Counted from the stretch's first letter, positions 1 through 6,499 are shown. The stretch is DNA of 11,403 nt from JBBDNV01 sp040877415 (GCA_040877415.1 JBBDNV010000187.1:1-11403); one strand, 5' to 3'. Translations and numbers: made by a program. The notes: generated by a model not told the origin, from the letters alone.

Positions 1-54
1 GCCGCGTTGCGGCTGCATTCCGGCATCGGCGATCAGACGCTGTCACTTGCATAA
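1..54 (+). CDS. C-terminal tail of a gene cut by the window edge
   Basis: Frame 1 reads 17 codons ending in LHSGIGDQTLSLA and a TAA stop at 52-54. The other two plus-strand frames run on through the terminator that follows, so this is the frame that stops where a gene should stop. The main support is context: a strong plus-strand intrinsic terminator starts six bases after the stop, which implies a transcribed gene entering from the left. The product cannot be identified from so few residues. Confidence 0.45.
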   Translation, partial: AALRLHSGIGDQTLSLA

Positions 55-59
55 TGCTG

Positions 60-102
60 GCAAGCGAGGGAAAACCAGCACCGGCCCTCGCTTGCGCTTT
101 TT
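60..102 (+). terminator. Strong rho-independent terminator
   Basis: A perfect 11-bp stem, GCAAGCGAGGG (60-70) pairing with CCCTCGCTTGC (85-95), closes a 14-nt loop. It is followed by GC and a run of five T (98-102). The T run lies on the plus-strand 3' side, so it ends transcription coming from the left, immediately after the stop at 52-54. The loop base CCAGC (75-79) can also pair with GCTGG (56-60), giving a possible alternative fold. Confidence 0.85.
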
Positions 103-146
103 GAAGTTGCGCTTTGGTGATCTTCCGTCGGCCGCGTAGCGGCCAA

Positions 147-177
147 GGCATTTAGCGGTGGGCGCGTAGCCCACCGA
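147..177 (+). repeat. Left arm of the 31-bp inverted repeat
   Basis: It begins GGCATTTAGCGG and ends GCCCACCGA, and is identical base for base to the reverse complement of 277-307. Inside it CGGTGGGC-GCGTA-GCCCACCG forms its own 8-bp hairpin, so the arm is itself a palindromic unit. Confidence 0.9.
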
Positions 178-202
178 TTCGAAGCGCGCCAAACGGCCTA
201 CG

Positions 203-254
203 AAGCCGCGCAAGCGGCGCGGGCAATCCGTTGCCTGCGCCGCTTACGCGGCTT
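203..254. repeat. Long hairpin inside the inverted repeat
   Basis: Positions 203-226 pair with 231-254 around the tetraloop TCCG (227-230). There is one C-A mismatch (211/246) and one G-T wobble (221/236) in 24 pairs. It sits almost concentrically between the 31-bp arms. Neither side has a T run, so it is not an intrinsic terminator. Confidence 0.85.
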
Positions 255-276
255 AACCCTTGGTTGGCGGGTCTTG

Positions 277-307
277 TCGGTGGGCTACGCGCCCACCGCT
301 AAATGCC
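277..307 (-). repeat. Right arm of the 31-bp inverted repeat
   Basis: Exact reverse complement of 147-177. It begins TCGGTGGGC and ends CCGCTAAATGCC. Similarity between the two sides stops sharply at both ends (only short patchy matches beyond), which defines the unit boundary. Confidence 0.9.
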
Positions 308-417
308 CAGGCCCTTCCAGGGCCGAGGTGCGACGCCCGTAGCGCGCTTTCGCCGTCGCTTACCGTTCGCTGCCATGGCCTGGCGGCGACGCCGCGGGGC
401 TTTCATCAGGATGCTAA

Positions 418-831
418 TTAGCCCGCCTGGGGCGGGCGTTTCGATGGCCACCGCGGCGGCGCAAGGACAAAAGTTACCAACACGATCGCTCCGAAGATAC
501 TGTAACTCAGCATAAAGACCCAAGACGGAAGCTCATAGAAAAGCAATTCGCGGACCCAGTAACCGACAAAGTCGCCGGGGTAGCCCGACTCCCCGGCGAG
601 GCCGCGCAAGTAGTTTTCCAAGTCGGTCAACGGGCAGGTTGTGCCCATCCAGGATTGCAAAACCACGATGGCTATCGTCAGCAGGTGCAGCCAGCGAAAG
701 TAGAAATTGCGGACCCAGCTTCGCTTCCGAGCCATCCCGTAAAGCACGGCCAACTGGCCGAAGATGACAAATGCCACATAGGCGCCGTGGACCATAACGA
801 CCAGATCGGCCAGGATTCGGTAGAGAAGCAT
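418..831 (-). CDS. DUF2784 family small membrane protein
   Basis: A 137-residue integral membrane protein of unknown function. Hydrophobic segments lie at about residues 6-31, 43-62 and 102-124. A family-like stretch in the middle reads RWLHLLTIAIVVLQ, then G-T-T-CPLTDLEN; the H and the CPLT-x-x-E-N pattern are what I recognise as DUF2784. The tail is basic and proline-rich. The start is ATG at 829-831, preceded by GAGAT as a possible ribosome site and lying 8 nt after the transporter stop, so it is probably the last gene of the minus-strand operon. Longer in-frame starts run back into the transporter gene in another frame and give low-complexity arginine-rich sequence, so they were not used. 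Recognition of the family is good; no function should be read into it. Confidence 0.85.
   Translation of the reverse strand: MLLYRILADLVVMVHGAYVAFVIFGQLAVLYGMARKRSWVRNFYFRWLHLLTIAIVVLQSWMGTTCPLTDLENYLRGLAGESGYPGDFVGYWVRELLFYELPSWVFMLSYSIFGAIVLVTFVLAPPRWPSKRPPQAG
421..437. other. GC hairpin at the end of the DUF2784 gene
   Basis: GCCCGCC-TGG-GGCGGGC forms a perfect 7-bp stem that covers the last codons of DUF2784, with the stop codon directly after the stem on the minus strand. What follows on the minus strand is TAATTAGC, not a T run, so it is at best a weak terminator or an RNA 3'-end stabiliser for the operon. Confidence 0.4.
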
Positions 832-839
832 CGTCGATC

Positions 840-1823
840 TCAAATGACGGCGCGGCAGATGACCAGATAGATCAGCACGGAAAGCAGGTCCTGGATGACC
901 GTGGCGATCGGGCCGGCCGCGAAAGCCGGATCCTGCCGCAAGGAGCGTAGCGCCCACGGCAACAGCGTGGCGACCGCGCTGGCGACGGAACATGCGCCTA
1001 ACAGCGCGCCGGAAACCGCCAAGGCCACGTCGCTGCGCCCCCAACGCGCGAGCACGAGCGGAAAGCACAATGCCGCCAGCGCGACTCCGATGAAAGCTCC
1101 CGTCACACTCTCGCGCCAGAACACGCGTTCGACGGGAATTCCCACCGACATGCCGCGGATGACCAGCGTCTCGGTCTGAGTGCCCACGGCATCGGCCAGG
1201 TAGACGATTCCGGGAATAAAGAAAGCTAGGATTAAATGAGCCTGCAGCTTCGCCTCGAAGACAGCCACCAGCTCCGCCGAGAGCAAAGCGCCCAAAAGAC
1301 CCACTAATAGCCAGGGGAGTCGGTGCCCGAGTCGATGGAGCACCGGCTCGTTGGAAGCGGTATAGGCCTCGGACCGGCCTTCGAGCACGCCGCTCAGGCG
1401 AGCCGTATCTTCGGTATGTTCCAGCAGCAGGACTTCAAAGAGCCGCCGCGGCGTGATGATCCCCTGAAAGCGGCCGTCGTGGTCCACCACCGCCAGGCTT
1501 GCCTCGCGGTGCCGAATCGCCTGCCAGGCGGCGATCTCCTGATCCGTTCCCCCAGAGACCACCGGCGGCTGGGCATCCATGATCTGTGCCAGCCGGGTAT
1601 GGCCCGCGGCAGCCAGCAGGTCTTCGATGTTGACCAATCCGACCAGTTTCCCCGCCGCGTCGCAAACGACGATCTCCGCGACGGAGTCGTACTTCTGATC
1701 GAATAACCCGGCACGCACGGCTTCGACCCGATCCTCCGGCGTGGCCATTGGCACGCGGCGCGTTAGATGCTCCCCGGCGGTTTCGAACTGAAGTTCATGC
1801 ACAGGAGTCAAGCTCGTCGGCAC
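840..1823 (-). CDS. Short MgtE-type magnesium transporter with CBS pair
   Basis: A 327-residue protein with two CBS domains (about 14-72 and 78-134) followed by an MgtE-type membrane domain with five hydrophobic segments (about 169-190, 194-215, 240-258, 266-292 and 304-324). MgtE proteins are Mg2+ channels of the inner membrane, gated by Mg2+ binding to the cytoplasmic domains. Family marks are ADAVGTQTETLVIRG at the end of the second segment, matching the usual GGNAGxQ-T-RG pattern, and DPAxxxGPIATVIQD in the last segment. The aspartate there (about 312) aligns with the pore aspartate of known MgtE. The usual N-terminal MgtE_N superhelical domain (about 130 residues) is absent. Start: GTG at 1821-1823 with AGAGGTGG just upstream. 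An upstream in-frame ATG at 1919 would overlap galT by 49 bp, and the internal ATG at 1748 would cut CBS1. The gap to galT is 47 nt. The substrate is inferred from family. Confidence 0.85.
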   Translation of the reverse strand: MPTSLTPVHELQFETAGEHLTRRVPMATPEDRVEAVRAGLFDQKYDSVAEIVVCDAAGKLVGLVNIEDLLAAAGHTRLAQIMDAQPPVVSGGTDQEIAAWQAIRHREASLAVVDHDGRFQGIITPRRLFEVLLLEHTEDTARLSGVLEGRSEAYTASNEPVLHRLGHRLPWLLVGLLGALLSAELVAVFEAKLQAHLILAFFIPGIVYLADAVGTQTETLVIRGMSVGIPVERVFWRESVTGAFIGVALAALCFPLVLARWGRSDVALAVSGALLGACSVASAVATLLPWALRSLRQDPAFAAGPIATVIQDLLSVLIYLVICRAVI

Positions 1824-1827
1824 GACG

Positions 1828-1835
1828 CCACCTCT
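1828..1835 (-). promoter_or_regulatory. Ribosome binding site fixing the transporter start
   Basis: Minus-strand AGAGGTGG lies four bases before GTG (1823), with the AGG core at a normal spacing. It supports the GTG start over the longer ATG at 1919. Confidence 0.6.
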
Positions 1836-1870
1836 CACCTTGCCGGAATCGCCGGCGATCCGCGTCCGGT

Positions 1871-2929
1871 TTACGCCGTGTTTGCCAAGGGACTTGCCGC
1901 CTGGCGAACCCCTTCGCACGCGACCGGCACCTCGCGCAGGAAAGCGGCGGCCTCTTCCGGCAGGACCGTGTTGATCGACATCCCGCTGCCCAGCTCGAAC
2001 CCGGCCGGCGTGCTGAGCCTCGGCAAAATGCGCATGTGCCAGCGGAAGTATTCCTTGTCTTCGTCGCCGCGCGGGACGTCGTCGATCGTGAGGTTAAAGT
2101 CCGGGTTGCCGAGTCCCGTGTAGAGTTTCAAGAGCGCTGTCTTCTGGATCTCGGCCAGCGAGCTCATTTGTTTCGGCTCGACGAGCATGAACGAAGGTTG
2201 CGGTCGGCGAGGCATGATCCAGGTTTCAAACGGGACGTGCGACGCAAACGGCAGGAAGGCCACGTAGTCCTGATTGGCCGAGACAAGCCGAGTCTCCGCT
2301 GCCAGCTCTCGCTCGAGCATGACGCAGAACAGGCAGGCGCCGTGACGATCGAAATATTCCTCAGCCTCGATGTGTTGTACGCGCAGCAATCTAGGCACGA
2401 CGGGAGTCGCAATCAGTTGCCAGTGCGGATGCTGCAACGAGGTCCCCGCGCCGAGACCATGATTCTTGAACAGAATTACGGTCTGAAAGCGCCGATCACG
2501 CATCAGGTCGCGGTAGCGGAGCTGCAACGTGCCGAGCACCAGCTCCACCTGCTCGGCCGGCTGTTGCCCGAGAAACGTATCGTGCTGGGGCGATTCGACG
2601 ATGACCTCGTGAGCGCCGCAACCACCCATCGATGGCATGTGCTGCGCGTCTTCCGAATGCGTGGGGTCTTCCTCGATCCGCAAGGCCGGGAACTTGTTCG
2701 GAAAAACGCGCACCTTCCAATTCGACTTGCCGGGCTTTTCAGGCGATCGCACGGCGTAGATTTCCGGCGGCGTGAAGGCTTCGTTACCGGGACAAAACGG
2801 ACAATTCGCAGGGCCTTGGCCAGATGGCGGCGGCTGCCCGCGATTTCCGGCGTCTTTGGGCCGCAAAGCGCGCGACGGCGCGAAAACCACCCAATCGTTC
2901 GTCGCCATGTCGAAGCGCAAATGCGACAT
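1871..2929 (-). CDS. galT: GalT-family sugar-1-phosphate nucleotidylyltransferase
   Basis: A 352-residue HIT-superfamily enzyme. Galactose-1-phosphate uridylyltransferase swaps UMP between UDP-glucose and galactose-1-phosphate (Leloir pathway, cytoplasm) through a uridylyl-histidine intermediate. Visible marks: zinc-type CPFC at 43-46; VFPNKFPAL at 75-83; the active-site HPHWQ at 167-171, where H169 is the expected nucleophile; a second cysteine pair CLFC at 199-202; FRWHMRILPR near 295-304; and GSGMSINTVLPEEAAAFLR at the C-terminus. The last motif is shared by the GalT branch that includes plant ADP-glucose phosphorylase, so an adenylyl donor or another hexose phosphate is a real alternative; treat the gene symbol as a family label. 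The ATG lies 6 nt after the carrier-protein stop with GGTGA upstream, indicating coupled translation. No other Leloir gene is in the window. Confidence 0.85.
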   Translation of the reverse strand: MSHLRFDMATNDWVVFAPSRALRPKDAGNRGQPPPSGQGPANCPFCPGNEAFTPPEIYAVRSPEKPGKSNWKVRVFPNKFPALRIEEDPTHSEDAQHMPSMGGCGAHEVIVESPQHDTFLGQQPAEQVELVLGTLQLRYRDLMRDRRFQTVILFKNHGLGAGTSLQHPHWQLIATPVVPRLLRVQHIEAEEYFDRHGACLFCVMLERELAAETRLVSANQDYVAFLPFASHVPFETWIMPRRPQPSFMLVEPKQMSSLAEIQKTALLKLYTGLGNPDFNLTIDDVPRGDEDKEYFRWHMRILPRLSTPAGFELGSGMSINTVLPEEAAAFLREVPVACEGVRQAASPLANTA

Positions 2930-2935
2930 GCTTTG

Positions 2936-3199
2936 TCACCCGCCGGTTCGATTGACCGTTTGCCGAGCCAGGAGATAGTCGACGCATGCGTCCAGGGTCA
3001 TAAGCCGCCCGTAATCGCGTTCGGGAATGTCAACTTGCAACTGTTTATCCAGGGCGATCAAAAAATTCAAAAAGTCCATCGAATCGATGTCCAATTGGTC
3101 GCGCAGGCTGACTTTCGGATCGAGCGAGCGGGGATCTGCCTCCGGCGCAATCTGGCCAAGAACGTCCAGCACGGTTTCTTGAATCTGTTGGCGGTTCAT
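2936..3199 (-). CDS. Acyl carrier protein
   Basis: An 87-residue stand-alone carrier protein. It has the four-helix acyl carrier layout with the 4'-phosphopantetheine attachment serine in LDIDSMDFLNF (Ser40; DSM in place of the common DSL), followed by the acidic recognition helix and a C-terminal helix ending ACVDYLLARQ. Carrier proteins hold acyl groups as thioesters for fatty acid, polyketide or other acyl chemistry in the cytoplasm. The ATG overlaps the E2 stop as ATGA (3196-3199), so the two are translationally coupled. It lies between the pyruvate dehydrogenase E2 gene and the GalT-family gene, not beside fab genes, so it is probably a specialised carrier and not the housekeeping AcpP. 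Its partner enzyme is unknown; the nearby acyl-adenylating AcsA and acetyl-transferring E2 are candidates by position only. Confidence 0.9.
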   Translation of the reverse strand: MNRQQIQETVLDVLGQIAPEADPRSLDPKVSLRDQLDIDSMDFLNFLIALDKQLQVDIPERDYGRLMTLDACVDYLLARQTVNRTGG

Positions 3200-4404
3200 A
3201 ACTTGTCCGGCTCCTGTAATAGACGATCCAGCGCCGCCAGGAATATTCCCCCGCGATGTCCGTCGCTCACGCGGTGATCGGCCGCCAGCGTCACCGTGAC
3301 CACCCGGCGCGGCACGACCTTGCCGCCCGCGCACCAGGGACGCTCGACAATCTTCCCGACCCCGACCATGGCCACCTGAGGCGGATAAATAACGCCGTAC
3401 ACGGCGTCCACCCCCTGCTCGCCCAGGCTGGTGACGGTGATCGTCGGGTCGGACATTTCGCTCGAGCGCAGCGAGCCTGCCCGGGTGCGATTCACCAGGT
3501 CGCGCATCCGCCGCATCAGCTCGCCGAGCGCCAGTTTGTCGGTGTCGTGCAGGGCCGGCGCCACCAGCCCGCCCTGCCGCAGCGCGATGGCGACGCCGAC
3601 GTGAATCTGCTTCTTGAGAACGACCTGCCCATTCTCCCAGGTGGCGTTCAATTCCGGCACCTCGTCGAGCGCCAGGGCCACGGCCTTGAGCACAATCGCG
3701 CCGTACAGGATTCGCTCGGCCACCGGCCGCCGGGCGTTTTCCTCGCTCAGCCACTCGATCGCCCGGTGCATGTCAATCGTCGTGCTCAGGTAATAGTGAG
3801 GAATCTCGCGTTTCGAGCGGCTCATCGCCGCGGCGATCGTCTGGCGAATGCGCGCCGCCCGCAGGGCCGGCGGCGCGTTGGCCTCGGGCGGCGGTTGCGC
3901 ACTTGCCGTCGTTTTCGAGGCGGCTGCCTGCTCAATGTCCTCGCGCGTAATCGCGCCGCCGTGCCCCGTCCCCGTCACGGTCGCGGGATCCACTCCCAAC
4001 TCCCTGGCCAGCCTGCGAGCGGCGGGCGAGATGGCCAATCGCTCCAATGTCTTTGGCGCGGCTCGCTGGCCCGGCACGATTTTCGGCCTGCTGGGCCGGG
4101 TTTCCGCCGTTTCAGGCGACGTCGCCGCCGCCGGCCGCGCGATCGTCGGCGCTGGTTCCGGCGGCTGGCCGTGCTGGCGAATGAGCGCCAACACGGTGCC
4201 CACCGGAACCTTCTCGCCCGGCGCGATCAAGAATTCTTCGATCGTGCCGTCGGCAAATACTTCAACGTCGATGTTGCCCTTCTCCGTTTCGACTTCGGCG
4301 ATGATGTCACCGCGACGCACCACGTCGCCCACTTTCTTGCGCCAGCAGGTGAGCGTGCCGGCGCTCATGTCAGCTCCCAGTTTCGGCATCACGAACTCAG
4401 CCAT
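3196..4404 (-). CDS. pdhC: Pyruvate dehydrogenase E2, dihydrolipoamide acetyltransferase
   Basis: A 402-residue E2 subunit, which moves the acetyl group from E1 via lipoate to CoA and forms the core of the complex. Domains in order: one lipoyl domain (about 1-77) with lipoylated Lys42 in ETEKGN; an Ala/Pro/Thr-rich linker; a peripheral subunit-binding domain (about 123-162, ISPAARRLARELGVDP through GGAITREDIE); a second linker; and the catalytic acyltransferase domain (about 180-402) with the active site DHRVSDG near 376-382. Start: ATG at 4402-4404 places the lipoyl domain at the N-terminus as usual. A GTG at 4426-4428 overlapping the E1-beta stop (GTGA) would add eight residues and cannot be excluded. 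The 3' end overlaps the carrier protein by 4 nt. Specificity for pyruvate rests on the E1 subunits; acetoin or branched-chain substrates are less likely. Confidence 0.92.
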   Translation of the reverse strand: MAEFVMPKLGADMSAGTLTCWRKKVGDVVRRGDIIAEVETEKGNIDVEVFADGTIEEFLIAPGEKVPVGTVLALIRQHGQPPEPAPTIARPAAATSPETAETRPSRPKIVPGQRAAPKTLERLAISPAARRLARELGVDPATVTGTGHGGAITREDIEQAAASKTTASAQPPPEANAPPALRAARIRQTIAAAMSRSKREIPHYYLSTTIDMHRAIEWLSEENARRPVAERILYGAIVLKAVALALDEVPELNATWENGQVVLKKQIHVGVAIALRQGGLVAPALHDTDKLALGELMRRMRDLVNRTRAGSLRSSEMSDPTITVTSLGEQGVDAVYGVIYPPQVAMVGVGKIVERPWCAGGKVVPRRVVTVTLAADHRVSDGHRGGIFLAALDRLLQEPDKL

Positions 4405-4424
4405 GGCAACAGCATCCAATCGGG

Positions 4425-5408
4425 TCACTCATTCTTCGCACAAAGCTCTCGACCAGCCCGGACGATCGTCGCAATCTGCGGCAGCGCCGCGTCTTCGAGG
4501 TGCTTGGCGTACGGAATCGGCACTTCGGCGCTGCACACCCGGGCCACCGGCGCGTCGAGTTCGTAGAAGGCCCGTTCCATCAACTGCGCAGACACCTCCG
4601 CGGCCAGGCTGCCGGTCCGCCATCCCTCGTCGACGATTGCCGCCCGATGGGTCTTCGATACCGACTCGAGAATCGTATCCGTGTCGAGCGGGCGCAGCAC
4701 GCGCAGGTCGACGACGTCGGATTCGATTCCCAGCTTCGCCAGCTCGAGGGCGGCCAAGAGCGTTTTGCCCAGCGAACCCCCGTAGGTGATTAAGCTCAGG
4801 TCGCCGCCTGCCCGCCGAACGGCCGCCCGGCGAATGTCGGCCGGCGGCGCTTGTTCATCAACTTCGCCTTCCTGGGGGTAAAGCATGGCATGCTCGAAAA
4901 TAATGACCGGGTCCGGCTCATCCAGCGCCGCCAACAACATCCCGCGCGCATCCTGGCTCGTCGCGGGGGCCAAAACCGTCAGTCCCGGAACGTGCGCGTA
5001 CCAGGCTTCGAAGCTGTGAGAATGCTGCGCGGCTAGCTGCCGGCCGGCACCCGTGGCCATGCGCAGGATGATCGGTATGCTGACCTGTCCGCCGGACATG
5101 TGCCTGAGCGTCGCGGCGTTGTTGACGATCTGGTCGAGCGCCAACAGGCTGAAGTTGACGGTCATCACTTCGACAATCGGGCGCATGCCGCCGATGGCCG
5201 CGCCGATCCCGGCCCCGACAAAAGCCGATTCCGACAGGGGCGTATCGCGGATGCGCTCAGGCCCAAACTCTTCGACCAGCCCGCGGCTGCAGGCAAACGC
5301 CCCGCCGTATCGCCCCACGTCCTCGCCCATCAAAAAGACGCGCTCGTCGTTGCGCAACGCCTCGCGCAAGGCGCTGCGGACCGCTTCTCGATACGTCATG
5401 GTCGTCAT
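4425..5408 (-). CDS. pdhB: Pyruvate dehydrogenase E1 beta subunit
   Basis: A 327-residue E1-beta, the usual length. With E1-alpha it forms the ThDP-dependent heterotetramer that decarboxylates pyruvate and acetylates lipoate on E2. Family marks: MTYREAVRSALREAL at the start; FLMGEDVGRYGGAF near 25-38; RDTPLSESAFVGAGIG with the ThDP-contacting glutamate near position 60; GMRPIVEVMTVNF; LRMATGAGRQLAAQHSHS; and a transketolase C-terminal domain from about 200 (LITYGGSLGKT, DLRVLRPLDTDTI). The ATG at 5406-5408 overlaps the E1-alpha stop as ATGA; a second ATG three codons in is possible. Longer upstream in-frame sequence is arginine-rich and is a shadow of E1-alpha. It lies 20 nt from the chosen E2 start. 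Confidence 0.93.
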   Translation of the reverse strand: MTTMTYREAVRSALREALRNDERVFLMGEDVGRYGGAFACSRGLVEEFGPERIRDTPLSESAFVGAGIGAAIGGMRPIVEVMTVNFSLLALDQIVNNAATLRHMSGGQVSIPIILRMATGAGRQLAAQHSHSFEAWYAHVPGLTVLAPATSQDARGMLLAALDEPDPVIIFEHAMLYPQEGEVDEQAPPADIRRAAVRRAGGDLSLITYGGSLGKTLLAALELAKLGIESDVVDLRVLRPLDTDTILESVSKTHRAAIVDEGWRTGSLAAEVSAQLMERAFYELDAPVARVCSAEVPIPYAKHLEDAALPQIATIVRAGRELCAKNE

Positions 5409-6499
5409 GGCTTCACCAACGGCGACGGTCGCGGCTCCAGGGCAACGGACTCGTCGTGCGCGTCCGCCGGCCCATCGCCGCACGGCGCAGCGCCCCGTGC
5501 CGAGCCCGTCGCCGGCGTGTAGACGTCTTTCAGCAGATCTTCGACCGGCTCCCAAGGACCGGCTTCGGCGGCGGCGACGGCCTCGGAGATTTGGGCGGCG
5601 ACGCTCGTTTCCAATTCCTTCCAATCGGCTTCCGCCAGGCCTCCAGCCTGACGCAGCTTCGCCGCAAAGTTTTCGATCGGACAGCGCCGTTTCCACCGCT
5701 CGACTTCGGCTTTGTCGCGGTACAGTTCGGGGTCGTACATCGAGTGCGCCCGGTAACGGTAGGTGCGGGCTTCCAGCAGGAACGGCCCGGAACCAGCCCG
5801 AATGTCTTCGACCGCTCGCCTCACGGCGGCCTCGACGGCCAAAACGTCCATGCCGTCAACGGCTTCGCCGCTCATCGCATAGGCCCGGGCCTTGGCCTGG
5901 ATGTCGGTTTGCGACTGGTGGCGTTCCAACCCCGTACCCATCGAGTACAGGTTGTTCTCGCAGACGAACAGCACGGGCAGTTTCCAAAGAGCGGCCAGGT
6001 TGAGCGACTCGTGAAACTCGCCTTCGTCCACGGCCCCATCGCCGAAGAAACAGGCGGTAACGCGTTTTCGTCCCTGGAGCTTATTGGCCAGCGCCAGGCC
6101 GACGGCCACCGGCAAACCGCCCCCGACGATCGCATTGCCGCCGTAGAAGCGACGGCCAATGTCGAACAAGTGCATCGACCCTCCGCGTCCGCGGCTGCAG
6201 CCGTTGGCCTTGCCGAACATTTCGGCCATCACGCCGGCCGGCGGGATACCTCGGGCGATGGCGTGACCATGTTCGCGGTAGGTCGAGACAATTTCGTCGT
6301 CGGCCGTCAAGACTTGCATCGCGCCGACGGCCACCGCCTCCTCGCCGATGTAAAGGTGCAGGAAGCCGTGGATCTTGCCGACGGTGTACAGCTCGGCCGA
6401 TTTCTCCTCAAAACGGCGGATCAACAGCATCTGCCGCAACAGCGCCTTCGCGCTGGGATGCGACAAGGCCGACAGGTTGGAGGTCTTCTCCTCAGCCAT
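5405..6499 (-). CDS. pdhA: Pyruvate dehydrogenase E1 alpha subunit
   Basis: A 364-residue ThDP-binding E1-alpha. Marks in order: LLIRRFEEKSAELY (25-38); GFLHLYIGEEAVAVG (45-59); the substrate and ThDP region GCSRGRGGSMHLFDIGRRFYGG (100-121); the ThDP motif from GDGAVDEGEFHES (153) to ENN (181-183); and the loop YRYRAHSMYDPELYR that is phosphorylated in mitochondrial relatives. The RRFYGG and GGSMH pattern fits pyruvate better than acetoin dehydrogenase. After DVYT, where relatives usually end, there is an extra tail of about 36 residues rich in Ala, Pro, Gly and acidic residues. The ATG at 6497-6499 lies inside the end of acsA (8-nt overlap), and the stop overlaps the E1-beta ATG. No E3 gene is in the window. 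Confidence 0.93.
   Translation of the reverse strand: MAEEKTSNLSALSHPSAKALLRQMLLIRRFEEKSAELYTVGKIHGFLHLYIGEEAVAVGAMQVLTADDEIVSTYREHGHAIARGIPPAGVMAEMFGKANGCSRGRGGSMHLFDIGRRFYGGNAIVGGGLPVAVGLALANKLQGRKRVTACFFGDGAVDEGEFHESLNLAALWKLPVLFVCENNLYSMGTGLERHQSQTDIQAKARAYAMSGEAVDGMDVLAVEAAVRRAVEDIRAGSGPFLLEARTYRYRAHSMYDPELYRDKAEVERWKRRCPIENFAAKLRQAGGLAEADWKELETSVAAQISEAVAAAEAGPWEPVEDLLKDVYTPATGSARGAAPCGDGPADAHDESVALEPRPSPLVKP

Larger units (their letters stand above)
130..324. repeat. Nested inverted repeats, REP/BIME-like extragenic element
   Basis: This fills most of the gene-free stretch 103-417. Four nested or adjacent palindromes are visible: a small hairpin GGCCGC-GTA-GCGGCC (130-144); a 31-bp perfect inverted repeat with arms 147-177 and 277-307; a near-perfect 24-bp hairpin between the arms (203-254); and a closing hairpin GGCCCT-TCC-AGGGCC (310-324). 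Each 31-bp arm also folds on itself through CGGTGGGC and GCCCACCG around a 5-nt loop. There is no convincing reading frame. The build, with palindromic units in opposite orientation between convergent gene ends, matches bacterial REP/BIME elements. No transposase is present, so mobility is not claimed. Confidence 0.8.

Noticed and set aside
130..324. CRISPR array
   Set aside because: The repeats are inverted and palindromic, not regularly spaced direct repeats, and no cas gene is present.
1824..1919. Earlier ATG start for the magnesium transporter
   Set aside because: It would overlap galT by 49 bp and adds no domain; the GTG at 1823 has a ribosome site.
1748..3277. Long plus-strand open frame of 509 codons
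   Set aside because: It is antisense to the MgtE, GalT and ACP genes, is rich in Arg and His and has no domain pattern. Such frames are expected opposite GC-rich genes.
3256..4566. Plus-strand open frame of 436 codons
   Set aside because: It is an antisense shadow of the E2 gene with no recognisable domain.
5409..5696. N-terminal extension of E1-beta
   Set aside because: The added 96 residues are arginine-rich, overlap E1-alpha and have no counterpart in the family; the ATG at 5408 starts exactly where E1-beta should.
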